A model generated the notes under the pieces. The model was not told the DNA's origin. It worked only from the letters and a program-made list of their open reading frames with translations, and did not search any database. A program made the translations under genes and the position numbers. Positions 31,676-44,069 of a stretch of 64,000 nucleotides of DNA are shown here, piece by piece (the first letter of the stretch is position 1; each line of letters begins with the position of its first letter). The stretch is taken from positions 744,001-808,000 of the forward strand of contig JAVHJL010000001.1 of assembly GCA_036971715.1 (NCBI GenBank), given 5' to 3'. The DNA is from Arthrobotrys musiformis (Eukaryota; Ascomycota; Orbiliomycetes; Orbiliales; Orbiliaceae).

Positions 31676-34324
31676 CCAAAATCGAATCGAGGTGAAGTTT
31701 ACGGTACATTTGGTTTCTTTTTTTCAATCTTTTTCTTCTTGTTCTTGGCGATTTCAGGAGTCAATGAGGCGAAGTGCGTTCGTACTAGCCAACTTGCATA
31801 GCAGATCGGGACCCAGCTTGCAGAGCTTTTTACATTGGCAGTGGTCAATTTCGCCGGTTTCCTTGGTTACTCATTGCACAGTTTCTTTGGTTTGCGTCCT
31901 AACCGTTACATTTGTAATTGCACGTGCATTCATTGCGATTGTTTGATTCCGCATCCACTTGGTTTTGTCCTAGAGCATTCATTCTTTAATTCTTGAACCT
32001 TTCTTTCTTTTTTTTGGCCGCTTTTTTGTTGGATTCTTATACCGGCAAAGAAAACCCCATGACTTTGCGGTTTCAATTCAACTGAAAGACTGGTTTTTAG
32101 ATTCATATATTTCATCCGCTGTTAGAATCTGATGGTAGGTGTATTTCGGGGGCTTAGGGAGTTTTCCTTTTATTTTTTTATTCCACGCATATATCTGCAT
32201 TATATATCCCCTCACATACCCCCCACATATTATATATAATAGGGGCTTTCGCAGTTTATAGAAACTCATATACAATATATATATATATATATATACTAGA
32301 ACAACATTACCGGGGCTTGAAAGAATTTAGATGATCGATTATCTACAGCATTAGTTTTTGGGGAGTGGAGAGTTTTTTGTATCCGTCTGGGTATCCATAC
32401 TGCTCGGACATGTAGAGTTTAAGTCATGTCAAGTTACTGGCTTTGGCGTATACATACAGTTTACATATACCCTTTGATAGGGGCAAAAGATTAAAGGACA
32501 AGACTATACCGGCCAATATATTTCTCACTCGAGTCGAACGATAGTGGTTTTTCCTTTGTGTGACGTAGACCTTCGTCTTTGATTTTTCCGAGGCGAGGTA
32601 TCGTTCGTCGTCAGCAAGCTGCAGTTGAGTTCATTCGGCTTGGGCCAAGTTGTGGGTCGGTTGAATGCCGCGGCTTAGTTTAGCTCCAAAAAGTTAAATT
32701 CTTGGGGCCGGCCCCACACACCCTGCAAGGGAAAATTAGCTTACAAAAGTGACTTTTGTGATTCGTCGGTCGCAGGGGGGAGGGTCAAGCAACGCCTGTA
32801 TCAGTCAGCCGTTTGTAATTTATTTTTGGCGGACAAAAAGGACGGTTGATCTCCTCTGCGAACTTGTGAATTTTCTCTTCGCATGTAGGTGCACATGGGG
32901 GTTGGGTTTCACAGCCCTTCTGCTGGAGTTCAGTTTACGCGGCCTTGTGGATTACTCGAAGATCTAAAGATCTTGGTATCGGAGTCGACGTCGAATGGGA
33001 TTGGATCAACCCACGTCCGTCGGGGAAAATTGCTGGGAGAGAAAGAGAGTTTTTCTGGGTGGAAAGATTAATCAAGCGCATTATTACCATGTGCTTTGAT
33101 ATATTTCTCCAATTCCTGGCGGTAGTTAAAACTCCAATGCAAGGAGGATTAACTGAATATCGAAGGTTGATATACACCAGGCTGCCCACATGGGGGGGTT
33201 ACAATGGGACCTTGTGGTTAAACTCGAAGATCATGATGAAATGAAATTCAACGGATTCATTTCGTTCCTGTACCTTGATTACGGAATCCCAGTTGTTCCC
33301 AATCAAGGATCCCGTTCTAGACGTTTAAACATGGGACTAGGCCACATTCGCCCGCTCGGTTCAAACCGAGCGAAGGTTAAGGTATGTAGCACCTTGTCAA
33401 CGTCGACGCTTGGGGAGGAACATGGTGGGTATGGCTAAGTATTATGCATGGTGGGACCCGAATCTGTGATCCACCTATCCCAAGCTACTTCGTACATCTG
33501 CTGCGAGAACTGCGCCCCCCTAAAACCCATGGAATTCCCCATTTATCTGCAACTTCATTTTTCATATGGCGCGTTCACATTCGACGAACGAGCTGTTTCG
33601 GACCATGGCTTTCGACGAAAACGCAAGAAAATGTCTTTCGGAATAGTTATGTCTGGACTTACGTCTGCCTACCCGTGGCTAACGGCCACCAGATAAGGGA
33701 GACCCCAGGTCGATAGCGGGTCTCAGATCAGAATTGCTTCGAATTGCCCGCGCGCACTCGCTGATCCGTATATTTAGCTTCAGGCATTGGGACGTTGGCA
33801 TTTTCTGGGCAAAAATTCTAAGTTGATTGCAATTGTCAGATGCATATTGGCCCATCTGGGTTCCGCAATGTATCTTTCTTTCCTCCTTTCTTTTTTCGGT
33901 CTGGGGTAACATAAGGTTAGTTAGTTGGGAGTAAAGGCTGAACTCAGGAGATTGGCTGAAGGGCAACCTTGGTTATTTATATATCAACCACATCGTCCGC
34001 TTATGTTGACTCGGTTTCGGGAGGCTTTTCCCTTTCATCCTCGTTGAAGTCAAAAATTACCGTTTAGCTCGAACTTTCTTCGGGTATCAACGACGAACGG
34101 TGCTCTCTTTCGGACTTGTTTGAACGTTCGCCCTTCAACGTTTCGTTGGTATCACCGAATTCGTTTCGTATTCGCGGTTACGTTGAACGAGGCTAAGAAA
34201 CGGCCGATTTGATCTGAGGGGTTGTTTTACTCTGATCGTACTACCCTCGAACAAAACCTTGAACCTGTTGAACGGGAATCGATATATACATACTTCATAT
34301 ATATATACAAGGAAGCGCTCAAAG
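31676..34324. other. Long intergenic region with AT repeats
   Basis: About 2.65 kb without a supported gene. A TA dinucleotide run sits at 32273-32294. Many short open frames on both strands overlap one another, and none has a domain or an obvious splice partner. The last few hundred bases are the probable promoter of the DOMON/b561 gene. Confidence 0.5.
32270..32296. repeat. AT dinucleotide microsatellite
   Basis: About eleven uninterrupted TA units in a wider AT-rich context. It is intergenic, and such tracts are commonly length-variable. Confidence 0.9.
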
Positions 34325-35691
34325 ATGCGGTGGAAAGTTGCTACGGCGTTAGGTTGGTGAACTTCCTCATTGACGAGGAGCCTACAAGTATAAAACGAAC
34401 CGCAGACTAACCAAAACCGCATTTATTTACAGCCTCTCTGATTGGCCTCTCCACAGCCCAGCTGGCACGCTATGTATCCCCATCCGACTCATCAGTCTCC
34501 TTCAGCCTCAACATCCCAAGTTCAACATCAAGCTCTGGCTCTGGCGCCATATTTTTCCAAATCCGCGGACCGGCTTCAGGGAAATCATGGATCGCATTGG
34601 GCATCGGCAGCGGCATGGCCGGTTCACACATCTTCGTAGTCTACACCGACGGCAGCGGTAACGTAACCGTATCCGCTCGCGCCGGTCAAGGTCATTTCGA
34701 ACCAGAATTCTCGAGCGATGCAGAGATCACGCTCCTCGGCGGCTCTGGTATCGTAGACGGGTCTCTCATCGCGAACGTCCGATGCGATAATTGTCTCAGC
34801 CTTGCGGAGCTGAGTGTTACCAATACGAGGTCGAATTGGATTTGGGCGGATAAAGACGGTTCCGGACTTGATACTTCGGATGTGGAGGCGACTATTAGGC
34901 AGCATGATAGGACTGGAACGTTTACGTTCGATCTCACGGCGGCAGCTGGTGGGGATAGTAGTAATCCGTTCGTTCAGAGCGTTCGGAGCTCAACTTCTGC
35001 GGCTGCGACTGGTACTGGTACTAGGACTTCCAGTGGCTCGACACCAACTTCGTCGAATCCCTCCAGCGGGAGCAACGGCGACGACCAAAACCTCGGCTCT
35101 GGATCTTCGGACACCACTACCAGCGGTGCCTCGAGTATTAACAAGATGCTAAAGATTCACGGAATCCTCATGGGATTGGCCTTCGCAGTATTCTTCCCCT
35201 TCGGCTCGGTCATCATCCGTCTTCTTCCCGGACCGCATAAAGCAGACGTCCACATGGTCGTCCAGATCATTGGATTCGGACTTTCTATCGCTGGCCTGGC
35301 TTACGGCATCATGGTGGCCCAAGATCTAAGATACATCACAGAAACCCATCCAATAATCGGCATGGTCGTCATGGGCGGTTTGTTCTTCCAACCAATCGTC
35401 GGATTAATCCACCATTGGCTCTTCAAAGCCAAAGGAAAACGCACGATCCTCGCATACATCCACACTTACTGGGGCAGAGCTCTTCTGATCTTGGGAATTG
35501 TAAACGGTGGGTTGGGATTACAGTTGGCCGACAATACAACCGGTGGGACGATTGCTTATTCCGTCGTCGCTGGTGTTATGGGACTGGCCTGGTTGAGCGC
35601 TTCCGTTTTGTATTATGTCAGAGGGGGCAGCAAAGCTGCGATCGGTGCTAAATTGGAGAAACCGCTTTCACCGGACGGACTCAGAGAGTAG
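34325..35691 (+). CDS. DOMON-cytochrome b561 membrane reductase
   Basis: Two exons, 34325-34352 and 34433-35691, 428 aa. The first exon supplies the signal peptide MRWKVATALASLIGLSTAQ. Residues about 20-185 are a DOMON/cellobiose-dehydrogenase cytochrome-like domain. The motif WIALGIGSGMAGSHIFVVY, around residues 61-80, is typical of haem-binding members. A Ser/Thr/Gly-rich linker leads to a b561-type membrane domain with five or six helices. Its His residues at KIHGILMG, DVHMVVQ, HPIIGMV and YIHTYWGR are candidate haem ligands. The protein likely moves electrons across the plasma membrane to extracellular acceptors, such as ferric iron. The signal-peptide exon rests on a weaker donor (GTTGGT), but both the phase and the peptide are convincing. 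It is convergent with the GH16 gene. Confidence 0.92.
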
Positions 35692-36474
35692 CATGATGTT
35701 ATGAATTTGCGGTTGGTTTAGTTTGTTCATGGTTTAGTTTGTCTTCCTTTTCACACATAATATTACTTTTTCCTTTTGATGCTTCACATATGAATTTGAT
35801 GGGCCGACGGGGTTACCGTCCTTTTATGCCTTTCGACTTGTAATGGCTCTTTGTGCCTGTGGAAAAATTGGTTGTCTAGGAGCAAATTCAAAACACCCAA
35901 GTTGTGAAACAGGACATCTCATCTCTCTCCACACTACTCCTACAACTGTCCGAATTTTAGGACCTCAATCGTTTTATCTGGCTTTTGCAAGCCGGTAAAA
36001 AGTATATTAAGTAGCTAGATACAAGTTGAAGCTTCAAAGCCAGGCCCATAATCCACAATTCCTCCAATGCATTAACCAAAACAATTATAATATAGGCTGT
36101 GACAAAAAAGTATGTAAGGCGTAAGGCGTTAACGGACTTCCCATTCAATAATCGTGACAGTAACAAAAAAGAGAAAAAATATACAACAGAAACATGAAAG
36201 ACTCCTATAGGTAACGCCAGTAGCCCTGTTCGCTAATGCTATGCGAAAAGAACACAACAATGAACAATCAAACAATTGGAACCGCAGGTAAGAGAAGGAA
36301 GGGAGTGTGGGATGATGAAATTAACGGAATAGCGGATTCCTGGGATGTAATATGTGAATGAATCGGAGGCTACCTTCGTGAAACGCATTAAAGTAACTTG
36401 TTTCTATGCAGTTTATGCTAGTAGCAAAATAATGATGAGAAGATGAAGACGAAAAAAGCCCTCAAAGGGACTGT
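35692..36474. other. Convergent intergenic region
   Basis: Lies between the 3' ends of the DOMON/b561 and GH16 genes. AT-rich with short T and A runs. No gene, RNA or repeat is supported. Confidence 0.5.
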
Positions 36475-38075
36475 TTAGAAGAGGACAAACAATGCCATAA
36501 TGGCAACGATCAAAGAAGATCCGGTACGAATGCTGCTACCGCTGTTCGGGACTTCAGTGTTTGTGGGCAGGTTTGTAGCAGTAGACTGGCTGGTGACAAC
36601 AGTGGCCAAGGTGGTTTGTCCTCCCCGTGTAGTTGGCTCACTGGAAGTGGTAGTTTCGACAATGAAGGTCGATTTTGTGGGACGGTAAGAAGTCGATGTT
36701 GTTTCTTCGACGGAGGTAGTCGTTTCCTCTTCTTCGGAGCTCGTTGTAGTGGGCTTTGGCTTAGAAGAAGTCGTGGCTGGAGAGGAAGAAGTAGTCACAA
36801 TCTTAGTTGGGATGTCCAATTTAGAAGTAGTTGTCTCCGGCTCCTCGGTGGTAGATGTGGTAGATGTGGTAGATGTGGTAGATTCAGAAGTCGAAGTTGG
36901 CTCTGAGGTGGTTGTTGGAGGAGGCGGAGGTGGAGGAGGGGTGGTGGACTTACTCGAAGTAGTGGTTGGTGGTGGCGGCGGAGGAGGAGTCGAGCTTGTT
37001 GTAGTTGGTGGTGGTGGAGGTGTAGAAGTAGTAGTCGGAGCTGGTGGTGGTGCGCTCGAAGTCGTCTCCCTCTCTGGAGGATTGACACTGCCACCTCCGG
37101 TGATTTCAATTGAAGCAGAAGAACCGCTAGTGTCCTTGTAACGATACTTGGTAGCTCCGGTGGAGTAATCGGTGACGGTCAATGATGCAACAACCATGTC
37201 AAACGGAGCCAAACTGTAGTCAATTGGGCCACCAGCCCACTCAATGGTTCCTGGCGCGTTCGACGGATCACCGGCAGCCCATGGGCCGAACTTGATCTGC
37301 ATGGGGGTCTGTGGATAGACGCCGTCTCCCAATTCAGCTCGGGTCAAGACACGAACAACGTTTCCGTCAATTGACCAGGTGATTTGCTCAGGAGTCCAAT
37401 CGACAGTGTATTTGTGGAAAACTCCGACAGTATCAGCGACGCCAGTATTGGCACCGTAGATATGCACATCTTGGTTGCCCTTGGAGAAAATGTTCGTCTG
37501 AACATTTCCAGGTTGATTTCCGATGAATTCCTAAACCCAATCATTAGTATCTCAAATGGTAAAACCCCGTCGACTCGGGCTAATACTCACAACATCGATT
37601 TCGTCCAAAACGTCACTCTGGAAGACTAGAGAGCTGACAATACCAGCTCCCGGGCCGGCCTTCATGACGATTTCGGCTCTACCCCAGAAAATATAGAATT
37701 GAGACTGCAGAGTAGGCGAATCTCCCTTCTGCCGAACGGACATGTGCATTCCGTCATCTTGATAGGTAATTCGGGCTGCCGAGGAGACGATATCAAATCT
37801 CGGTGCTTCTCCGTGGTTTTTGGTATAATCCCAGGAAAAGGTTGTTCCGAGTGCCGGGTCGTCCTTGAAGCCTATTCCGGAAAGTTAGCACGATTGCTTC
37901 CCTGGCGAAGAATGCCAACGCCCATAGAGTAATTTCCATGAAGATATCAAGTACGGAAATTTTCAGGCACGGATAGTTACTTACATCCTTTGAGAGGATT
38001 GCAATCAGAGCTAGTCTGAGCAAGGGTAGCAGGCAGTAAAGCTGCCGCTATAAGAATGAATCTTTTAACTTGCAT
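36475..38075 (-). CDS. GPI-anchored Crh-type GH16 transglycosylase
   Basis: Three exons on the minus strand: 37985-38075, 37591-37871 and 36475-37530; 475 aa. The signal peptide is MQVKRFILIAAALLPATLAQ. The GH16 catalytic motif DEIDVE spans the second splice junction, with nucleophile E121, D123 and acid/base E125. The length before the tail (about 270 aa) fits Crh/GH16_18 chitin-to-glucan crosslinkers. The tail is about 170 residues of Thr/Ser/Pro, with runs of TTT and PPPP, ending in a GPI signal: a small-residue omega site (NSGSS) and hydrophobic SLIVAIMALFVLF. The protein is thus expected on the cell wall or outer plasma membrane, joining chitin to glucan chains. The low-complexity tail produces a long, Val/Gly-rich open frame on the opposite strand that is a shadow. 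Confidence 0.94.
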
Positions 38076-40394
38076 GGTCCTCGTGCTCGCTACAGTAGAG
38101 TACTCGGTTGATTTGAAGGAGAGAAGTATGGTGATGACTTCCACAAAAATTGTATTGGCGTGGATATAAAGAAGCAGAGAAGGATCGCGAAAAGAGGTTG
38201 AAGGTGGTTTAATGAGCCGATATTAATATTTGCGCTCAAAATTCTGTAGTGAGTAGATCCACCCCTCCGTCAATGTTGGAACCCCTCCACGCAACGCAAA
38301 AAGTGGTGATAACCAGGGGCCGCAAAAGCGAAAAGCGAGAGGCTGAAGTGCAAATTGCGGTTTGATCCAACAACCTGCCGTAAACAGTGGAGCTGATATG
38401 CTGCAACCAGGGCCGGGTCCAGGCCAGGTTCTTCGAATAGTCTGATCTTGGGCTGTCCTTCGCTCCGATAAGCCAATAAGCAGGAGGCTGAAGGTGGGTA
38501 TTATGCCGCCTGTCACTTTCTGTTCTTGTAAGGCTGTATGTGCTTTTGTTCTGTGAAATGTGATGGGATATGTAGAACGAGTGACAAATGCCGATTTAAC
38601 GATAGCGGCACTTTAGCTGATACACGAATGTAATCTGTACTTGGGGAAACGAATGTCTTTGCGATATATGAAATATCTGATCGATCTTGATCTTGTATAG
38701 TTTGGATGTCGAGGGGGATGGGAAAATAAAACCTCAAAAGAAGGCTGGATACCCCCGCGAATATATACGATATCCCCATCTTGACAAATATTCCTTTGGC
38801 CATGGGAACTCCCCTTCGGCCTTCCTGCCTTCCCCTCCCCTCCTTCGTCGACGGAGAGGTAAGGATAGGTAGGTGTGATCCAAGACGCAGCTGGGCGTGC
38901 TCAGCTCCGTCCCATGCAACCTTGGGATTCATAGCCCCACCACGGAAAACTCTTGCGATAAAGGTCATATCACCAAGAAAAAATATCGCATGCTCCGTGC
39001 CGCTGAAAACTGCCTTTCTGGTCCCATACATGTTCATACTTATCCAGACAAAGTCAAAAGTGCGGAGGCTTCCTCAGCGCTGCAGCTTCGAAGCTAGAAA
39101 GCTTTCAAGTCGCCGCGGTTATTTAGCCTTTCAGGTAGTATTGTGACCCCGGTGTGGTCTGGATTACGCTATCGCATGCAGGGTCTGGCATGTCATTTGG
39201 TTGGAGGTTGCCTATACTTAGATACCCGGCCACCGTCACATTCCTATCACCTCTCGCTAGGAACTTCGGCACTTGTCGAGTAACTATTTGTTAGCATTAG
39301 TTGGTATACTAGTATCATAGTCGGGACAAGTTCGTACCAGGAAAACAAGTATATCTTCTCTTTTGGTGATATTATCAAGGGCCGGACATCCCGTCCTTAT
39401 TCCCCCGTGACCCCCCTACCGTCACATCACAGCTATCCGACTATGACTTTTTTTTCTTGGAGGACCGGTCCCGATGTTACATTCTGCGATGGCGACAAAA
39501 CCAAAAAAACTTAGACAAACCTTCGTTGTAGCAGGCAAAGAACGTTTAAACCGACCGTTGACGAGAGAATCGAGGATGTTTCTCTCTAGTTGATGCTTTT
39601 AATAGACTCCTCGCCTTTTAGAGTCAGACCACCAACCTTTTGTCATGATGCATCGATGCAAATGCTTAAATCTTTCGATCGGGTCGTAGGGCCAATGTGT
39701 CTTGAGATATAAAGTTTTTTCTAGAAACCGCTGGACCCACCAATGACGTCTCTTCGAGTTTTTCTGCCTGTGGTGTTACCTTTCTGCAAGACAACTCTGG
39801 TTACATTTGCACTGGATTTGAGCCACGAAGTTCAAAAAATTCTCCGGATCTCCTGATTTTCCGGTTATAGATTCCCGTGACTCGTAGAATGATTCAATCA
39901 CTGGCCATGAATTATTGGAGGAGCCCTGTGGATTACTATATGCAGAGTAACCGATATTGAAGCAGCCCAGCGGCACGACACTGCATAAGAAAATCCCGTC
40001 TTTATCGTTCGGTCGGAATTCAAGTCAATTCTTGGTGGCGAAGTGGACCCTGAGAGCTTCACTGATCCCTGTTCGGACGAAGGGTCTTCCAACACAGAAA
40101 TTACAACACCTCTCAACACAGACGGCACTGAGCAACGAAGATGGCTTTGGAGCAAGATGTCTCCCAAACGTGGAAGCAATTAACCCTCAAACCACGTCTC
40201 AAACTTCTCGAAATTCAACATTTTCGAGATCGAGTAACTGTTTTGAACCCAAATTCACCATTTTTGTATATATAGACGAACTTTGAGATTGTGGTCAATC
40301 GCGAATCTACCATTGTCCTAAAATTCCACGTTTTGTTATGCGAATAACCACTATCGGACCCTTACATTTTGCCATTCAACTATAGCCGTACATC
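38076..40394. other. Long intergenic region
   Basis: About 2.3 kb between divergent genes. The longest frame (minus, 38513-39037, 174 codons) is the only one I hesitated over; it has no domain, no splice partner and an erratic composition. The area near 39380-39470 is rich in C and T runs. No RNA or transposon was recognised. Confidence 0.5.
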
Positions 40395-41651
40395 ATGATT
40401 TGTTATAGGCAAGGGGGGTCGAAACAGCCTACAGGGATCAAGTTCCCTTGGTTTGCCATCACCTTCAGTCTCGCTTCGGCGGTAGCCCTCCCAGACGCGA
40501 GTCTCCCAGAACGGCAAATAACCCGTGTATCCTCTACTGCATGTCCCAGCCCTACCACCACCCAGGGCTTCCAATGGGATAAAAAATCATGTACCAATAC
40601 CTACTTTGCCCCTTGGGCCTTCCCAATTGACAAGTGGGTCGACCCACCAAAACTCAACATTACCGTTGCCGGAGTCCCCATTACAGCCACAGTCGACACG
40701 GGGTCCACAGGCCTCGTCGCTTCAATGGGCCTGTTCCCCAACGTTACTTTTACCAAAACTATTCCCACGCATATTTTCTACAGTAGCAGTCATTGGCTCG
40801 AAGAGGGGTACGAAGAATGGATTGACATGTCCTTTGGGCCGTATGCTATGCGTACCAAAATACTTGTTAAAGATAAAGAGGTCTGCTGTCCAACCTTTGA
40901 TGGTACGACGGATGGTCACCGATGTCCTACGAGTAAGACCGCAAGAGGCTGCAATTGTACCCCTGGCGGGTGCAAAGTCAAGCGAGATGGAGAAGATCAC
41001 GACTCTACGAGTAAGAGAGATGTTGGCCTGCCCCATGTTGCATACATGGGGATCGGGTTCGGTAGAGGCGATCCGCAAAATGCGAATCCATTTTTGGATA
41101 CACTCACTTTCAATGGAAAACCATCTAACGGCTCGAGTGCAAACTACTGCCAGGGTTACGCTATCACCCATGATGGGTTATACTTAGGTCTGAACGAAAC
41201 GATCACTGAAAACTTCGCTTGGACGGCGCTTCCACAGCAAGATGTTGGTGGGACGAGAGACTGGGATACCCCACCGATGATATATAGAGTCAACAGCGGC
41301 TCTAATAGGAACGGGACTATTCTCGTCGATACTGGCATCCCAAACTCGTACTTTACTAGCAGCCCCGTTAGCTGGGGTAATGGCTCGACGTTTGAAATAT
41401 CCGTGCCGGGAACCTCGGAACTTTACAAGATTAAATACGAAATGACAAAGGGGGTTAATTTCGGGGTAGTCGGTGACCCTAACCCTATGCAACCGAATAC
41501 CTTTGGGATCAGCTCGAAGGCTGGGTATGTTAATACTGGGAGGAAGCTTCTTAACTGTTTCGATATTGCGTACGATTCTATTGGCGGGAATTTTGGGTAC
41601 AGATATTTAAATGCGACTGGCTGCTCGGAATATGTAACAACTTCTAGCTAA
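40395..41651 (+). CDS. Pepsin-fold aspartyl protease-like secreted protein
   Basis: A single-exon frame of 418 aa. Two DTG triads are visible: VDTGSTGL (about residue 101) and LVDTGIPNSYF (about 316), which is the two-lobe arrangement of pepsin-family enzymes. The N-terminal hydrophobic stretch WFAITFSLASAVAL is a plausible signal peptide, although about 18 polar residues precede it, so the true start may be a different ATG or an upstream exon. Cysteines are abundant in the middle (VCCPTF, RGCNCTPGGC). Many NxT/S sites suggest secretion. Because the second site is DTGIP rather than DTGTT, and the flanking sequence is diverged, activity is uncertain. It may be a pepsin-like protein of another role. 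Confidence 0.7.
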   Translation: MICYRQGGSKQPTGIKFPWFAITFSLASAVALPDASLPERQITRVSSTACPSPTTTQGFQWDKKSCTNTYFAPWAFPIDKWVDPPKLNITVAGVPITATVDTGSTGLVASMGLFPNVTFTKTIPTHIFYSSSHWLEEGYEEWIDMSFGPYAMRTKILVKDKEVCCPTFDGTTDGHRCPTSKTARGCNCTPGGCKVKRDGEDHDSTSKRDVGLPHVAYMGIGFGRGDPQNANPFLDTLTFNGKPSNGSSANYCQGYAITHDGLYLGLNETITENFAWTALPQQDVGGTRDWDTPPMIYRVNSGSNRNGTILVDTGIPNSYFTSSPVSWGNGSTFEISVPGTSELYKIKYEMTKGVNFGVVGDPNPMQPNTFGISSKAGYVNTGRKLLNCFDIAYDSIGGNFGYRYLNATGCSEYVTTSS

Positions 41652-41937
41652 GTCTTTTTGATGTGTGCTTATATTTTTGTTATTCTCGGCGCTAGATCTT
41701 TAAGGTTTTCCTTATATTCTGTCTTCTCGTAGACATCTATTTGACTTGGACTCGAGTACTCGTCGCTGAAATTAAAAGAGGCGCACAAACCTATGTGTGT
41801 GCGTGTATCTATATTGTATTCGAGGCTATATCTATATAAAATTTAAAATACACAATTAATGCAAGCAGTCGCCTATGCACCAATACTCTTCAGCCAGCAC
41901 TAGTCTCATACCAGACCGCGCAAAGAGTGACCGATCG

Positions 41938-43588
41938 TTAGCTGATCATCATCAAGGGATACCCCAATAGCTCCCTTCTCGGCACAAAGATCTTCGTCTC
42001 TCTAAAAGCCTTCCCTTCGGACATATACAACACCCGCCTAACGGAATTGTGATAAAGCCATTCGGACATCTCAAATCTGATGCCGAAAAGCCTTTTCAAG
42101 GACAGAGCTGCAAAAAATGAATCCACGGCAGATGTAAGATGGCTATCTCCGGGCCGGGTGATGTTAATTGGGCAGGCGGCTTTGACAAGATTCGTAACTG
42201 GGATCGGGCAACCCCACAATGAGTCTTCCGAAGGCAGGCTTTCGTGCTTTGGCAACTCGTACCCGGCGTATATCATTGTTTCAGGTCCCACCCAACGTTT
42301 CGAGGAAGGGAAGGTGAATATTTCTGGTTGATAGCAACCGAACATGAATAGCTCCAGGCGGCGATTGTGTGGTTTGATGAGCCTGCCAGAGTTATCCCGT
42401 AATCCGGTACTCAGAGGGAGTGTGTAGGCCGACTGCAACCGCACCATGGATGAATCGTATTCCATACAATCCGCGATTAGGCGACGGAGTAGCTCGTATG
42501 CATTTTGAAACATCATGAACTGTTGAATGACGCTTGCTTGCTTGTGATCCTCGGCTGATATTCCGATGATACTGATACTTTCTTCTTCGGTTTCTGCTGA
42601 TTCGAGCTCGTGGAGCTCAAAGTCTTCCTCACCCTTCCGTATAAGATACTCTGCCAAAGGCGTGAAATCATCGATTACAGTTCCATTCGGAGGCTTTTGA
42701 TTCGCGTCTTTAAGCCTTGTAACTTGGAACGGCATAAACTTGCATATGTAGGCCGACTCGCCCGCACTAAGGTCAGTGCTCGGCCGGCCCAAATGTGCTG
42801 AAGTCGCCACGTCAATGTGACTAATGATCGTTCGAGACGGTGTTTTTATAGGGTCGTCGGACAAATATCTCTTTCTGAGCGGTGACCCTTCCTTGATCAT
42901 AGGGTACACATGTGCCCAGGAGAGTACCGCCCCCGCAAGGAAAACCCGATACATGCCCGCAAACACACGATATCTATGTGCATCCGTTGGTTCCCTGTCT
43001 CGTGGGAAAACATTATACGGAAGGCCTCGAACTCGGTGCCATGTACGGTTCTCAAGCTTGTAACCCAATCTTCTTAGGTGATCTTCGTCTCCGTGCTGGG
43101 CGAGATGCAAGACGCAGTCTATGAGTGTGAATAGAGAGACAGCCGAAATAACCTCCTGGAAAGTCGGTTTAGAGACACGATAAGAGAAACCGGAAGGGTC
43201 AAGGTTAGGTTTCGTCGGTATCTTTTTATGTAAAATAAAATTGATGAGATTTGATTTTGCGATAGCAGTTGCACGAATCTTTGCCCGAATATCATGAGCA
43301 CGTCAGTTAACCATCCCCACGTATTAATATTGGTTTGTATACATATGGATACTCTTGTACAGAAATATTCCACAATGATCATGAAATAGGTCTTGGGATA
43401 TGTACCGTGATCAGGGCATCATCAAACGCAGGTATAACCTTCAGACCTATGTGGAAGGCCAGAGCGTCCTGATTGCTGTTCCAGATGCATCTCAGCCAGC
43501 TGCAACATGAGCTCAGATTCAAAGCATCTGTAAATGTATCACACTCCTCATAGATCTGGAGGCCGATTTCGACTGGTAGTGAGGCCAT
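41938..43588 (-). CDS. F-box-like protein with unknown C-terminal region
   Basis: Two exons on the minus strand, 43406-43588 and 41938-43155, 466 aa. The N-terminus MASLPVEIGLQIYEECDTFT, followed by DALNLSSCCSWLRCIW, matches the short F-box helical motif that recruits substrates to SCF ubiquitin ligases. The C-terminal 400 residues have no domain I recognise, though they contain acidic linkers and aromatic motifs such as FMFGCYQPEIFTFPS. The proposed start is the first ATG; the same frame upstream opens only on GTG. The junction ALIT-EVISAVSLFTL preserves frame, and the intron is 250 nt, longer than most here. It is convergent with the pepsin-fold gene. Confidence 0.75.
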
Positions 43589-44069
43589 TGCAACCACTTC
43601 TTGTGATGTGGGTTACGCTTCCCAGCTTGCAATGATAATCAATGCCCCGGGGCCCAAGGTGCATGAATTTCGGGACTGCTTCGGGCTAGGTAGAAGTATA
43701 CAGGGGGATACGGGTATTGTCGAAGACGAGTTCGCGCTACAGCTGCACTTTTGCTTTGCATGTCGTATTTTGTCTCCAGAACCGCAAGTTACGCAAAATC
43801 CAGCACACAGTGGACAGATATTACCTGCGCAATATCCCTCTCTTTTGATATATTCAAGATACATATTGATCAATTGAGGTCACAAATAGGCTAAATTTAG
43901 TAGTCATAAAATCACCAAACCACAATCATTATATTAAAACATGACATAACTGAGCAGTTAGCATCCAGCTCCAGTCGCTCCGAGTATGCACTTCCTCTAA
44001 GACCCCCAACCCCTGCCTGCCGTATATCGAGTTCTAGAACTCTACCCGCTAGTATAACGTTATAACCTC
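43589..44069. other. Intergenic region
   Basis: No gene supported. A short open frame exists on each strand, neither with domain signal. A copy of the 12-mer taacgttataac lies at 44055-44066, right beside the MFS gene stop. Confidence 0.5.

Noticed and set aside
31676..34324. Multiple frames of 60-110 codons
   Set aside because: No start context, domain or intron partner; consistent with chance in a 2.6-kb gap.
36749..37141. Val/Gly-rich plus-strand frame
   Set aside because: Mirror image of the Thr/Pro-rich tail of the GH16 gene on the other strand.
38513..39037. 174-codon minus-strand frame
   Set aside because: Composition irregular, no domain, no intron partner; not enough to call a gene.
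39957..40286. 109-codon plus-strand frame upstream of the pepsin-fold gene
   Set aside because: No domain and no splice site that would add it as a first exon.
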